NCBI GenBank assembly: GCA_040376005.1
Contig: JBEIRK010000001.1
Coordinates: 1 to 64,000, forward strand
Direction: 5' to 3'
Length of the DNA: 64,000 nucleotides
From: JAGXTF01 sp040376005
GTDB taxonomy: Bacteria > Bacteroidota > Bacteroidia > NS11-12g > UBA955
The notes under the pieces: model-generated
The model's input: the letters and a program-made list of their open reading frames with translations, nothing else
Told to the model about the DNA's origin: nothing
The model's database searches: none
Made by a program: the position numbers and the translations under genes
Shown here: positions 1 through 8,884 of the stretch, piece by piece
How positions within the stretch are numbered: the first letter of the stretch is position 1
Layout: each line of letters opens with the position of its first letter

Positions 1-534
1 CCTATGGTGCAGGCAATGCTTATTGATGTGGATGTAAGTGCTTATGAAACACGGCTGAAAAAGCAAGAAATTCTGCCAAGTCTGGACCTCAAATACCAAC
101 CCTTGAGCAAAGGCTTTACAGGCTTTCAAGAAGCAAATGACAACAAATTTGGCTTAAGCTTTAGTACCTCTTTATTCCTTCGTAAGGAACGCGGAGAATA
201 TCAGAAAGCGCTGTACAATCAGGAATCTGTTTCACTCAAAACCCAACAAAAAAGTCGGGAACTCTATCTAAAAACCGGCGCTTTGTCTGAGCAACTTGAT
301 ATATACGCCCAGAACTACATTCAATATCAAAACCTTACACAAGGCTACTTCACCTTGTTCCAAGCGGAAATTGAACGTTTTCAAGCTGGAGAGAGCAATG
401 TGTTTCAAATTAATACACGCCAAATGCGGTTTATCGACAGCGAGCTGAAACAAATACAATACGGCCTTAAGCTGCAACAGACCAAAATAGACTACTTGTT
501 TACGTTAGGACAACTATTCAGAATTGCCATTTAA
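1..534 (+). CDS. TolC-family outer membrane efflux protein, C-terminal part (5' end outside window)
   Basis: The reading frame is open from the first base, so the true start lies outside the window; the first ATG in view (4) is probably internal. The visible 177 residues look like the C-terminal half of a TolC/OEP-family outer membrane factor. There is a short barrel-strand stretch (LGLSFSTSLFLRKE-like, about residues 48-62), a long heptad-like helical region rich in Gln, Leu and Tyr, and the motif AGESNVFQINTRQ that in this family leads into the last helical hairpin. Such proteins form the outer membrane exit duct of tripartite RND or ABC pumps. No partner gene is visible. The family call rests on pattern recognition of the C-terminal repeat only; the substrate cannot be stated. 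Confidence 0.7.
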   Translation, partial: PMVQAMLIDVDVSAYETRLKKQEILPSLDLKYQPLSKGFTGFQEANDNKFGLSFSTSLFLRKERGEYQKALYNQESVSLKTQQKSRELYLKTGALSEQLDIYAQNYIQYQNLTQGYFTLFQAEIERFQAGESNVFQINTRQMRFIDSELKQIQYGLKLQQTKIDYLFTLGQLFRIAI

Positions 535-594
535 TCTAGGCGCAATAAAGCACCCTTCGAGGGGCTGAAATGCGCTTTTGTCTTTGTTATAAAT

Positions 595-624
595 TGTGGA
601 TAAACAAGAACATCTTTATCCGCA
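595..624. promoter_or_regulatory. Two inverted DnaA-box-like 9-mers upstream of gyrB
   Basis: TGTGGATAA at 595-603 is the exact reverse complement of the consensus DnaA box TTATCCACA. TTATCCGCA at 616-624 matches it in the other orientation with one mismatch. Together they form an inverted repeat (GGATAAA at 598-604, TTTATCC at 615-621) in the AT-rich 141-bp gap before gyrB. It could be DnaA control of gyrB, an origin-proximal site, or chance. Confidence 0.35.
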
Positions 625-675
625 TCAGGCCTGAATTGGCAGTATTTTTACCACTTAAATTTTTGTAAGAACAGA

Positions 676-2622
676 ATGAGCAATTCAGGGAATTATGGAG
701 CAGACAATATACAGGTGCTCGAAGGCTTAGAGGCGGTGCGCAAGCGCCCTGCTATGTACATAGGTGATATTGGATCCAAAGGTCTACACCACTTGGTTTA
801 TGAAGTAGTCGATAACAGCATTGACGAAGCCCTTGCTGGCTATTGTAAAAATATTACCGTAACCATCCTTCCTGGCAACTCTATTCGGGTAATTGATGAT
901 GGTCGTGGAATCCCTACCGGCATGCACACCAAAGAAAACCGTTCAGCACTAGAAGTAGTAATGACCGTGTTGCACGCAGGTGGTAAATTTGATAAAGACA
1001 CCTACAAAGTATCGGGTGGTTTGCACGGTGTGGGTGTAAGTTGTGTAAATGCATTGAGCAAACTGTTGCATGTGCGTGTTTTCCGCGAAGGCAAAATATT
1101 CGAACAAGAATACTCTGCAGGCAAGCCTTTGTATACCGTTAAGGTTACTGGAGATTCAGACATCACCGGCACGGAAGTTACCTTCACCCCAGACGATAGC
1201 ATTTTCCAAGTTTCAGAATACAACTACGAAACACTTCAAAACCGTGTTCGCGAGTTGTCATACCTGAACAAAGGAATTACCATACACCTCATCGATGAAA
1301 GAGAAAAAGACGAAGAAGGAAATTACCGCAAGGAAACCTTCCATAGCCAAGGTGGCCTGAAAGAGTTTGTTCGATTTATCGATGGCACAAGAGAAACCCT
1401 AATCGCAGAGCCTGTTTATGCAGAAAGCGACAAATTCGGTGTTCCTGTGGAAATTGCATTTCAATACAACACTGGGTATAGCGAAAACCTACACAGTTAT
1501 GTAAACAACATCAATACTATTGAAGGCGGAACGCACGTAGCTGGTTTCCGACGCGCCCTAACCAGAACCTTGAAATCTTATGCTGAAAAGCAAAAATTAC
1601 TGGAAAAAGTTAAGGTTGAAATCAGTGGTGATGACTTCCGCGAAGGTCTTACGGGTGTTATCAGTGTAAAAGTTCAGGAGCCTCAGTTTGAGGGTCAAAC
1701 CAAAACCAAATTGGGGAACAATGAAGTAATGGGTGCCGTGGATTCTACTGTAGGCGCCATGCTTGAGAATTACCTACAGGAAAATCCAAAAGAAGCTAAA
1801 GCCATTGTCGATAAAGTAGTACTTGCTGCCCAAGCAAGAGCTGCAGCAAGAAAAGCCCGTGAAATGGTACAACGCAAAGGTGCCATGAGTGGCATGGGTT
1901 TGCCTGGTAAACTTAGTGATTGCTCTAAAACCGATCCATCTGTTTGTGAGATTTTCCTTGTCGAAGGAGATTCTGCAGGTGGAACCGCAAAACAAGGCCG
2001 CGACAGAGAGTTTCAAGCTATTTTGCCACTTCGTGGTAAAATATTGAACGTTGAAAAAGCACTGGAACATAAGATCTACGACAATGAAGAGGTGCGCAAC
2101 ATGTTTACCGCATTGGGTGTGCACATTGGCACCAATGAAGACGGTGATAAAGAGCTTATCCTAGACAATTTGCGTTATCACAAAGTTGTGATCATGACGG
2201 ATGCGGACGTGGATGGTAGCCACATTCGTACCTTGATTCTTACTCTATTCTTCCGCTATATGAAACGCTTGGTAGAAAATGGCTATTTGTACATTGCTAC
2301 ACCGCCATTATACCTTGTGAAAAAAGGGAATAAACAAGGCTATTGCTGGAATGATACCGAACGCGATGCCAAAATCAAAGAATTGGCAGGCGAAGGAAAA
2401 GAAGATTCAGTGCACGTGCAGCGTTACAAAGGTTTGGGTGAAATGAATGCTGAACAGCTGTGGGAAACCACCATGGATCCTGCCCGCAGAACGCTAAAAC
2501 GCGTAACCCTAGACAGCGCTGCTGAAGCCGACAGAATCTTTAGCATGCTCATGGGTGACGACGTTCCACCGCGCAGAGAATTTATCGAAACGCATGCGAA
2601 ATATGCTAAGATCGACGTGTAA
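676..2622 (+). CDS. gyrB: DNA gyrase subunit B
   Basis: ATPase subunit of gyrase, which introduces negative supercoils together with GyrA. The 648-aa protein shows the family blocks in order: the N-terminal GHKL ATPase with VDNSIDEALAGY (about residue 45) and the ATP-lid motif GGLHGVGVSCVNALS (about 115). The transducer domain follows, then the TOPRIM region with EGDSAGGTAKQGRDR (about 430) and the metal-binding DADVDGSH (about 514). The C-terminal QRYKGLGEMN block comes last. The length fits the short GyrB class without the roughly 170-residue insert of E. coli GyrB. The ATG at 676 gives the usual start a few residues before the NIQVLEGLEAVRKRPAMYIG block. ParE is a close paralogue, but the TOPRIM spacing and C-terminus favour GyrB. 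gyrA is not in the window. Confidence 0.96.
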   Translation: MSNSGNYGADNIQVLEGLEAVRKRPAMYIGDIGSKGLHHLVYEVVDNSIDEALAGYCKNITVTILPGNSIRVIDDGRGIPTGMHTKENRSALEVVMTVLHAGGKFDKDTYKVSGGLHGVGVSCVNALSKLLHVRVFREGKIFEQEYSAGKPLYTVKVTGDSDITGTEVTFTPDDSIFQVSEYNYETLQNRVRELSYLNKGITIHLIDEREKDEEGNYRKETFHSQGGLKEFVRFIDGTRETLIAEPVYAESDKFGVPVEIAFQYNTGYSENLHSYVNNINTIEGGTHVAGFRRALTRTLKSYAEKQKLLEKVKVEISGDDFREGLTGVISVKVQEPQFEGQTKTKLGNNEVMGAVDSTVGAMLENYLQENPKEAKAIVDKVVLAAQARAAARKAREMVQRKGAMSGMGLPGKLSDCSKTDPSVCEIFLVEGDSAGGTAKQGRDREFQAILPLRGKILNVEKALEHKIYDNEEVRNMFTALGVHIGTNEDGDKELILDNLRYHKVVIMTDADVDGSHIRTLILTLFFRYMKRLVENGYLYIATPPLYLVKKGNKQGYCWNDTERDAKIKELAGEGKEDSVHVQRYKGLGEMNAEQLWETTMDPARRTLKRVTLDSAAEADRIFSMLMGDDVPPRREFIETHAKYAKIDV

Positions 2623-2640
2623 TCGATCCATAAAAAATGT

Positions 2641-2670
2641 AAAAAGGGAGATTCGTTCTCCCTTTTTTTT
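2641..2670 (+). terminator. Rho-independent terminator after gyrB
   Basis: The arms AAAAAGGGAG and CTCCCTTTTT enclose a 7-nt loop and run into a T-tract, starting 18 bases after the gyrB stop codon. The A-tract on the other side would also let it act on the opposite strand. Confidence 0.85.
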
Positions 2671-2710
2671 GCAATAACCGCAAGGTATTTATGGGATAAA
2701 GCGGTATCCC

Positions 2711-3979
2711 CTATTCGAATTTCATACTCTTCACAGGTGTCATTCTGTTTATTAGCATCGAAGGAATAAACAGCACGAGCAGGCAAATGAATAAGGTTCC
2801 AAGATTTACTACGGGCAAATGCCAGGGTTCAATATCAATCAATACATGATCTACATAGTAGGTCTCCTGATTCAGTTTTATCAAATGGTATTTATCCTGC
2901 AACCAACAAAAGCCCAACCCTATGAAATTCCCCAACAATAGCCCCCCTGCTGATATAATTAATGCCTGGTATAGGAATATCCATGCTACGGACCCATTCT
3001 TTGCCCCTAGGGCCTTTAAAGTGCCTACCATATGGGTTCTTTCCGTAATTAGGATGAGCAAGGTAGTCGACATATTAATACACGCTACCAAGATCATTAA
3101 AAACAGAATGATAATCACATTGGTATCCAATAACCCAAGCCAATCGAAGATTTGGCGATTGTACTTCCGAGATGTATTTACATTAAAACGCCCCACCGGC
3201 AGCTGCTGAACTGCTTGGTAAGCAATTTTCTCAGATTCTTCAGATCGATTGAGTTTTACCTCCCATTGAGAAAAAGAATACCCTGGATCGGTCATTCTGC
3301 GCAGCACAGGCCGAGAGGTAAGCACAAATGTTTTATCAAACTCATCCAAACCACTATTAAAAATTCCGCATATGGTTGGATTCATCGCTTTTATCGATTG
3401 GTTCCCCTCTGCATCGGTTTTAAAGAAAAGCCCTTTGAAGTGATCCCCCAATTTCAAACCCAAACGGGCCGCCGTAGTAGAAGATACCAATACTTGGTTG
3501 CTGTCAGCCGCAAAATCCGGAATCTTGCCTTGAACCAAATTCAGCCTGTAGAATGTAAAATCATAATTGGGATCCACCCCTTTGGCTACCATACCATCAA
3601 TTTCCTCCTTCCCTTTGCCAATAAATGGACGCAAAAGGCAAGGATGAATGCTTTTTACCCCTTGAATTTGCTGAAGTGTCAGTGTGAATTTTTCAAAACT
3701 TTGCTCCACCGGGATGGGTACAGCGCCTTCCACGTTGGAAATATCATCAATTATGATGTCTCCATGGGCACTTGTAATTTTTTCTCTGATACCATTTTGG
3801 AAGCCTGAAACCGTTGCCAGGGCTACAATCATGACCGCTGTACTCAAGCCAACTGAAACAATTGCAAGACGCATGATCGTTTTTGAGAACGATTTTTGTT
3901 GTTTTGCACTCAAGTGCCGGGCTATAAAAAACGGCCAATTCAAAATGAGCTTCAAATTTAAGGTGTTCCCCCTATTCAT
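2711..3979 (-). CDS. ABC transporter permease, LolC/LolE (FtsX/MacB) type
   Basis: Inner-membrane permease of the lipoprotein-release or FtsX-like class. There is an N-terminal membrane segment (IVSVGLSTAVMIVALATVSGF, about residues 40-60), a large periplasmic domain of about 200 residues, and three C-terminal membrane segments (about 288-312, 335-360 and 390-412). The motif ITERTHMVGTLKALGA in the first C-terminal loop is the FtsX-family cytoplasmic signature. Homologues move lipoproteins from the inner membrane to LolA, or act in other mechanotransmission systems. No ATPase gene is adjacent. The ATG at 3979 lies 34 bases inside the divergent NamZ gene; a TTG at 3943 would start the protein at MNWPFFIARHL, which resembles the usual N-terminus of Bacteroidetes homologues and nearly abolishes the overlap. 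The family is clear, the cargo is inferred. Confidence 0.85.
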   Translation of the reverse strand: MNRGNTLNLKLILNWPFFIARHLSAKQQKSFSKTIMRLAIVSVGLSTAVMIVALATVSGFQNGIREKITSAHGDIIIDDISNVEGAVPIPVEQSFEKFTLTLQQIQGVKSIHPCLLRPFIGKGKEEIDGMVAKGVDPNYDFTFYRLNLVQGKIPDFAADSNQVLVSSTTAARLGLKLGDHFKGLFFKTDAEGNQSIKAMNPTICGIFNSGLDEFDKTFVLTSRPVLRRMTDPGYSFSQWEVKLNRSEESEKIAYQAVQQLPVGRFNVNTSRKYNRQIFDWLGLLDTNVIIILFLMILVACINMSTTLLILITERTHMVGTLKALGAKNGSVAWIFLYQALIISAGGLLLGNFIGLGFCWLQDKYHLIKLNQETYYVDHVLIDIEPWHLPVVNLGTLFICLLVLFIPSMLINRMTPVKSMKFE

Positions 3980-5153
3980 ACTGACACTATTCAGTACAAT
4001 CTCACATATTCAGGCACAAAATCCAGAAGTAATGCCCGGGGCATGGCGCACAGAGCTCTATTTTGATTATTTGAAAGGAAAAAAAATTGCGGTTGTCGCA
4101 AACCCAACATCTACAATAGGAAGCACACATTTGGTTGATTCCATGCTGGCCTCCGGCATACAAATTCAAAAGGTTTTTGGTCCTGAACATGGCTTCAGAG
4201 GCAATGCAGCCAATGGAGAAGACGTGCATGACGAGAAAGATCCTAAAACAGGGCTTCCGGTTATTTCACTCTACGGACCCAGAAGAAAACCTTCTGTTCA
4301 AGACTTAAGCGGCTTGCAAATTGTTGTTTTCGACCTGCAAGATGTAGGTGTGCGATTTTACACCCACCTTACCACCCTTCATTTTATGATGCAGCGCTGT
4401 GCAGAACTGAACATAGAAGTATTGGTTTTGGACAGGCCCAATCCCAATGGATACTATGTGGATGGTCCTACCTTAGACACGAACTTTCGCAGTGATGTAG
4501 GTCAGCACCCCATACCCCTAGTGCATGGAATGACCCTAGGCGAATTGGCGGGTATGATCAATGGAAAAGGCTGGTTAGGCGCAGGAAAAACCTGCAATCT
4601 TCGGATTATAAAAATCAAAAACTGGGACCATAACACGGCCTATGTTTTGCCTATAGCACCCTCACCAAACCTTGCCAGCCAAGATGCCATTATTGCCTAT
4701 CCTACTATGGGGCTTTTCGAAGGCATCGATATTAGCGTGGGAAGAGGAACCCCGCATCCCTTTGAATGCTTTGGTGCACCTTGGCTTAAAGCTGGCAGTT
4801 ATGTATTTGTGCCAAAACACATCCCAGGAAAAACCATTAATCCTCCTTATCTCAATGATACTTGTCGTGGCTTTTTCATTAAAGACTTCGCACATAACTA
4901 TCTGCAAGACTATAGAAAACTGTATATCGAATGGCTTGAACTGCTTGTAAACCAACACGCGGACCCTGCAAAGATGTTCAATCCCTTTTTTGATAAACTT
5001 TCCGGAGGCACCCAATTGCGGCAACAATTGCTCAGCGGAATGACGGCAGATGCCATCAGAAATAGCTGGCAACCTGAATTGGAAAAGTTCATTCAACAGC
5101 GACAAGGGTACATGTTATATGCATGGGATCGAAATGCAGGAATTCTGCGTTAA
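3945..5153 (+). CDS. Exo-beta-N-acetylmuramidase NamZ-like (DUF1343) secreted protein
   Basis: The ATG at 3945 gives a 402-aa protein with a clear signal peptide (about residues 1-25, cleavage after HIQAQ). The long upstream extension of the same frame is antisense to the permease and is not convincing coding sequence. Mature-region motifs KKIAVVANPTS, GPEHGFRG and VFDLQDVGVRFYTH, then DRPNPNGYYVDGP, are the hallmarks of the DUF1343 family. Characterised members (NamZ) release terminal MurNAc from peptidoglycan fragments. It probably acts in the periplasm in cell-wall recycling or muropeptide scavenging. The next gene overlaps its 3' end by 31 bases, suggesting co-transcription. Activity has not been shown for this protein; the family assignment is strong. 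Confidence 0.88.
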   Translation: MSFKFKVFPLFILTLFSTISHIQAQNPEVMPGAWRTELYFDYLKGKKIAVVANPTSTIGSTHLVDSMLASGIQIQKVFGPEHGFRGNAANGEDVHDEKDPKTGLPVISLYGPRRKPSVQDLSGLQIVVFDLQDVGVRFYTHLTTLHFMMQRCAELNIEVLVLDRPNPNGYYVDGPTLDTNFRSDVGQHPIPLVHGMTLGELAGMINGKGWLGAGKTCNLRIIKIKNWDHNTAYVLPIAPSPNLASQDAIIAYPTMGLFEGIDISVGRGTPHPFECFGAPWLKAGSYVFVPKHIPGKTINPPYLNDTCRGFFIKDFAHNYLQDYRKLYIEWLELLVNQHADPAKMFNPFFDKLSGGTQLRQQLLSGMTADAIRNSWQPELEKFIQQRQGYMLYAWDRNAGILR

Positions 5154-7018
5154 TCCAAATTGAATTACTTTTGCCTGTCTTGAGAAAAACAGGATTTTAT
5201 TTCTACTGCGGTGTGCTTCTACTTTTGATGTTCACGGTATACCGTTTTGCTTTTTTTGAACTCAACAACCATGAATTAATTAAGGCGGCGCCGGCAGAAG
5301 CCTTGCTCACAGGTTTGCGATTTGATATTGCTGTTGTTTGCTATTGGCTTTTACCCGTATACGCATTGCATATCCTTACCCATTTTACTTCACGCAAAAT
5401 GCTGCTTACAGCTTTTGCTGTATTTGAACATATTTGGTTGCTTTTAGGCGCAGTATTTATGACCCTAACTGCGGTAGCCAATATTGGCAACTACAAATAC
5501 TACTATGCCCCCATTGGTCTTTCCATTTTAAACTGGTCTGACAATGCCACAGAAGTGGGCGGAATGCTCTGGGAAGACAATTTGTTTAAGCAGCTATTCT
5601 TCGCGGTTGTTTTGTTTATTACCGTTTACGGTATTGTGTATGTGTTTATGTATCGAAAACGGGGTGGTGCAGAAGGCAAACTCACAAAACACCATTGGAT
5701 TGGCCTCATCCTATTGGCACTCGGTGCACGAGGCGGACTCCAGCATAGTTTAAAAGCTGAGGATGTAAATTGGGGGCAAAATACCTTTTTCAATCAAGTT
5801 GCGCTGAACCCCATCTTTCATCTTACCCGCAACATTACTTCAGATGCTGATGCATTCGAACCCATGTCTGAAAAGGAGTACACCGCTTACTATGCAGCTT
5901 GGGCAGCGCAATTTGCAGAAAAGCAAACCGACAGTCAGACTGTTCTTAAGAATGCCAATGTGGTCCTGATATTTATGGAGAGTTTTTCCGCGCATCAGCT
6001 GCCTTATTCTCCTTTTTTTGATTCATTAAGTCAAGAAGGCATATACTTCCCTCAATTCTATTCCGCTGGAGAACACACCTATAACGGCATATTCTCTTCG
6101 CACTTTGGCGCCCCTTCAAGTCAAGGCAGACATATGTTACGTTGGTTGCAACAGGCTAAAATTGAGGGCATCTCAGACGTGCTCAAACGCCATGGCTATT
6201 ACAATGCGTTTCATATACCTCATAGTAGAAGCTTTGACCACATGTCTGGATTTTTTTGGAGGCACCATTACGATGCCATCACAGATGTTTCATGTATGCC
6301 GGATAGCTTAAAAAACCCTGGTGTTTGGGGCACCGATGATGGCAAAAACTTTCAATTCGCAGCCCAGCTGTTAGACCAAATTGCACAAAAGAAAAAACCC
6401 TTCTTCTTTAGCACACTCACTATCTCCAACCATGTTCCATGGCTTATCCCTAAAGAATTCAAACTCGGGTATTCCAAAAACATTGCAGATCGCGCTGCAA
6501 ACTACGCCGATGCCAGTTTAAGGGCTTTTTTCAAAACCATTTCGAAGAAACCCTATTTTAAAAACACCCTATTTATTATACTCGGGGACCATGGAATGCA
6601 CCAAGAAACCAACGACTATCCATTGCCCCTTTCATTGCACCAAGTCCCGTTTTTACTCTATGCCCCCGCCATGCTTTCTAAAGAGAAGCCCCATCCCGGA
6701 TTTGCGCAACAAGAAGACATCAAACCTACCTTATTGGCTTTACTTGGCATTCAAGATACCCAAACCCATGCCTTTGGCATCAATCTCCTCACCCATGCTC
6801 GACTGTATGCTACCTTTTGCTCTGATGCGTGGTTTGGCATAATAAACCAACAATCCTATGCCATTTTGAATCGATTTGGGGAAACCCATACCTACACTGT
6901 TGGGGTGAATACAGAAAACCCAAAACAAGACACCACCTTAGCAGCTATTTTAAGGCAACACACCCGGTACACCGAAAGCTATTTTAACAACCTTAAATAC
7001 AACAAAAAACTCCCTTAA
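5123..7018 (+). CDS. LTA synthase-family membrane sulfatase / phosphoglycerol transferase
   Basis: A 631-aa inner-membrane protein with about five N-terminal membrane helices (near residues 23-45, 62-85, 95-118, 153-176 and 190-205) and a periplasmic alkaline-phosphatase-fold domain. Catalytic features of the LtaS/OpgB/MdoB family are visible: metal-ligand Glu286 in FMESFS, probable nucleophile Thr319 in GEHTYNG, and GDHGMH at 488-493 for the second metal site. LtaS-like enzymes move phosphoglycerol from phosphatidylglycerol to an acceptor; in Gram-negative bacteria the acceptor may be a glycan or lipid, unknown here. The ATG at 5123 overlaps the NamZ gene by 31 bases; a TTG near 5170 would also leave the helices intact. 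Co-transcription with NamZ and the following DUF4920 lipoprotein is plausible, as there is no terminator between them. Confidence 0.87.
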   Translation: MGSKCRNSALIQIELLLPVLRKTGFYFYCGVLLLLMFTVYRFAFFELNNHELIKAAPAEALLTGLRFDIAVVCYWLLPVYALHILTHFTSRKMLLTAFAVFEHIWLLLGAVFMTLTAVANIGNYKYYYAPIGLSILNWSDNATEVGGMLWEDNLFKQLFFAVVLFITVYGIVYVFMYRKRGGAEGKLTKHHWIGLILLALGARGGLQHSLKAEDVNWGQNTFFNQVALNPIFHLTRNITSDADAFEPMSEKEYTAYYAAWAAQFAEKQTDSQTVLKNANVVLIFMESFSAHQLPYSPFFDSLSQEGIYFPQFYSAGEHTYNGIFSSHFGAPSSQGRHMLRWLQQAKIEGISDVLKRHGYYNAFHIPHSRSFDHMSGFFWRHHYDAITDVSCMPDSLKNPGVWGTDDGKNFQFAAQLLDQIAQKKKPFFFSTLTISNHVPWLIPKEFKLGYSKNIADRAANYADASLRAFFKTISKKPYFKNTLFIILGDHGMHQETNDYPLPLSLHQVPFLLYAPAMLSKEKPHPGFAQQEDIKPTLLALLGIQDTQTHAFGINLLTHARLYATFCSDAWFGIINQQSYAILNRFGETHTYTVGVNTENPKQDTTLAAILRQHTRYTESYFNNLKYNKKLP

Positions 7019-7037
7019 AAATACCGACATTTGAAGC

Positions 7038-7478
7038 ATGAAATTTCAAGTTGTCATCTCAGGTATCATCATTTCAGCCCTTTTTGCTTGCAATTCGGGT
7101 GGGAAATACGGCAAAACATTCGAAGCAGGAACTCCAACTTCAGTAGATAAGGCTATTACGGATTTCAAGGCGGGTAAAACTGGCGCTTTGGTAGTCAGTG
7201 GTAGTATTTCTGCTGTGTGCCAAAGTGAGGGATGCTGGTTTAACTACAAAGCTGCGGAAGGCGATGTAATGGTTGATTTTGACCATAAATTCACCATACC
7301 CAAAACCGTTTCTGGGAAGTCAGCAGTGTCATATGGTGAATTTGCGTACGACACTACTACGGCAGCGCAACTTAGAGAATATGCCAAAGATGATGGCAAG
7401 AGTGAAAAAGAACAAATGGCAATAACAGAACCTGAAATCAGGCTTGTATTTCGAGCCGATGGAGTGGTAATAAAATAA
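7038..7478 (+). CDS. DUF4920-type lipoprotein
   Basis: A 146-aa protein with a lipoprotein signal (hydrophobic stretch, then SALFACNS, lipid-accepting Cys near residue 17). The mature part carries SGSISAVCQSEGCWFN, which corresponds to the Cys-x4-GCW motif of the DUF4920 family, followed by a small beta-rich OB-like domain. Function is unknown; the paired cysteines suggest redox or metal contact, which is inference. It starts 20 bases after the LTA-synthase-like gene and ends at a bidirectional terminator, so it is the last gene of the namZ-led run. Confidence 0.75.
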   Translation: MKFQVVISGIIISALFACNSGGKYGKTFEAGTPTSVDKAITDFKAGKTGALVVSGSISAVCQSEGCWFNYKAAEGDVMVDFDHKFTIPKTVSGKSAVSYGEFAYDTTTAAQLREYAKDDGKSEKEQMAITEPEIRLVFRADGVVIK

Positions 7479-7506
7479 AAAAGGGTCGCGATGCGACCCT
7501 TTTTTA
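7477..7506. terminator. Bidirectional terminator between DUF4920 gene and accC
   Basis: AAAAAAGGGTCGC and GCGACCCTTTTTT form a near-perfect palindrome with a 2-4 nt loop, between two convergent stop codons. A- and T-tracts on both sides let it serve both strands. Confidence 0.9.
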
Positions 7507-7523
7507 TAGAATTATTTTTCAAA

Positions 7524-8861
7524 TCACTCAATGACGAAGTCATTCATAAAGGCAGTTGTGAAATTGCCATTTTGAAAATCTTCATTCTTCATGAGCTGTT
7601 GATGCAAAGGAATGGTGGTTTTCACACCTTCAATTACAAATTCAGACAAGGCACGTTGCATTTTAACAATGGCTTCTTCGCGGGTTTGCGCGCTTACAAT
7701 CAGTTTGGCAATCATGCTATCGTAGTAAGGAGGAATGGTATACCCTGCATAGATATGAGAATCCACACGTGTACCGTGTCCTCCTGGCTTGTGAAGCACG
7801 GTGATTTTACCGGGACAAGGTCTGAAGTTATTATAGATATCCTCTGCATTCACGCGGCACTCAATAGCGTGCTTAATTGGGTAATAATCTTTACCAGAAA
7901 TGGGCACACCGGCTGCAATTAAGATTTGTTCTTTTACAAGATCATAATTAATTACTTCTTCTGTAACTGGGTGTTCCACTTGAATACGTGTATTCATTTC
8001 CATGAAGTAGAAATTTCTATGCTTGTCTACCAAGAATTCTACGGTACCGACACCTTCATATTTGATAATTTCCGCTGCAGCTTTAGCTGCATTGCCCATT
8101 TTCTCACGCAATTCAGGCGTCATAAATGGACTTGGACTTTCCTCAAGCAGTTTTTGGTGTCTGCGTTGAATAGAACAATCTCTTTCACTCAAATGGCACA
8201 CTTTACCATATTGGTCGCCTGCAATCTGAATTTCGATATGACGTGGCTCTTCAATGTACTTTTCCATGTAAAGGCCGTCATTACCGAAAGCGGCACCAGC
8301 CTCTTGCTTGGCACTGCTCATCATCGGTTCGAGTTCCTCCTCGTTCCAAATAATTCTCATACCTCGACCACCACCACCGGCAGTAGCCTTAATAATGACA
8401 GGGTAACCAATAGTTTTGGCAACTTTCTTTGCCTGAGCCAAGCCATCCAACAAGCCATCAGAACCTGGAATAATTGGAACACCGGCCTTCTTCATGGTAT
8501 CTTTAGCGTTGCTCTTATCTCCCATAGAATCGATTTGTTCGGGAGTAGCACCAATAAATTTAATTCCATGATCGCGGCACAAGGCGCTGAACTTAGAGTT
8601 TTCACTCAAAAATCCATAACCAGGATGTATGGCATCCGCATTGGTAACTTCAGCAGCAGCAAGAATTCTAGCCATATTGAGATAGCTATCCTTACTTTGA
8701 GGAGGACCTATACAAACTGCCTCATCTGCAAAGCGAACGTGCAAGCTGGTGGCATCCGCGGTAGAATACACTGCCACTGTTTTGATGCCCATTTCTTTGC
8801 ATGTGCGTATGATGCGCAGCGCAATCTCGCCTCTGTTGGCGATTAGGATTTTTTTAAACAT
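7524..8861 (-). CDS. accC: Acetyl-CoA carboxylase, biotin carboxylase subunit
   Basis: ATP-dependent carboxylation of the biotin on AccB, the first half-reaction of malonyl-CoA formation. The 445-aa length is normal for AccC. Visible blocks are the N-terminal KILIANRGEIALRIIRT, the ATP-grasp glycine loop ATAGGGGRGMR (about residue 164), the biotin/bicarbonate-site block EMNTRIQVEHPVTE (about 290) and the C-terminal domain ending in MNDFV. The ATG at 8861 begins exactly at the family N-terminus. It lies 23 bases downstream of accB on the same strand, the standard accB-accC operon. A paralogous propionyl-CoA carboxylase subunit is possible because a PccB-like gene lies nearby, but the immediate accB partner favours the fatty-acid role. 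Confidence 0.95.
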   Translation of the reverse strand: MFKKILIANRGEIALRIIRTCKEMGIKTVAVYSTADATSLHVRFADEAVCIGPPQSKDSYLNMARILAAAEVTNADAIHPGYGFLSENSKFSALCRDHGIKFIGATPEQIDSMGDKSNAKDTMKKAGVPIIPGSDGLLDGLAQAKKVAKTIGYPVIIKATAGGGGRGMRIIWNEEELEPMMSSAKQEAGAAFGNDGLYMEKYIEEPRHIEIQIAGDQYGKVCHLSERDCSIQRRHQKLLEESPSPFMTPELREKMGNAAKAAAEIIKYEGVGTVEFLVDKHRNFYFMEMNTRIQVEHPVTEEVINYDLVKEQILIAAGVPISGKDYYPIKHAIECRVNAEDIYNNFRPCPGKITVLHKPGGHGTRVDSHIYAGYTIPPYYDSMIAKLIVSAQTREEAIVKMQRALSEFVIEGVKTTIPLHQQLMKNEDFQNGNFTTAFMNDFVIE

Positions 8862-8884
8862 ACTAAAGTTGATTTGGAATCGTA

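Noticed and set aside
540..580. Possible terminator after the TolC-like gene
   Set aside because: CCC/GGG stem with partial AAAGCA/TGCGCTTT outer pairing is imperfect and lacks a clean T-run; too weak to list.
3152..3808. 218-codon plus-strand open frame
   Set aside because: Antisense to the LolC/E-like permease; no recognisable domain.
3684..3944. 87-residue N-terminal extension of the NamZ frame
   Set aside because: Antisense to the permease; the ATG at 3945 gives a proper signal peptide.
7926..8846. 306-codon plus-strand open frame
   Set aside because: Exactly antisense to accC, which has complete family motifs; composition is Phe/His/Asn-rich and unlike any family.
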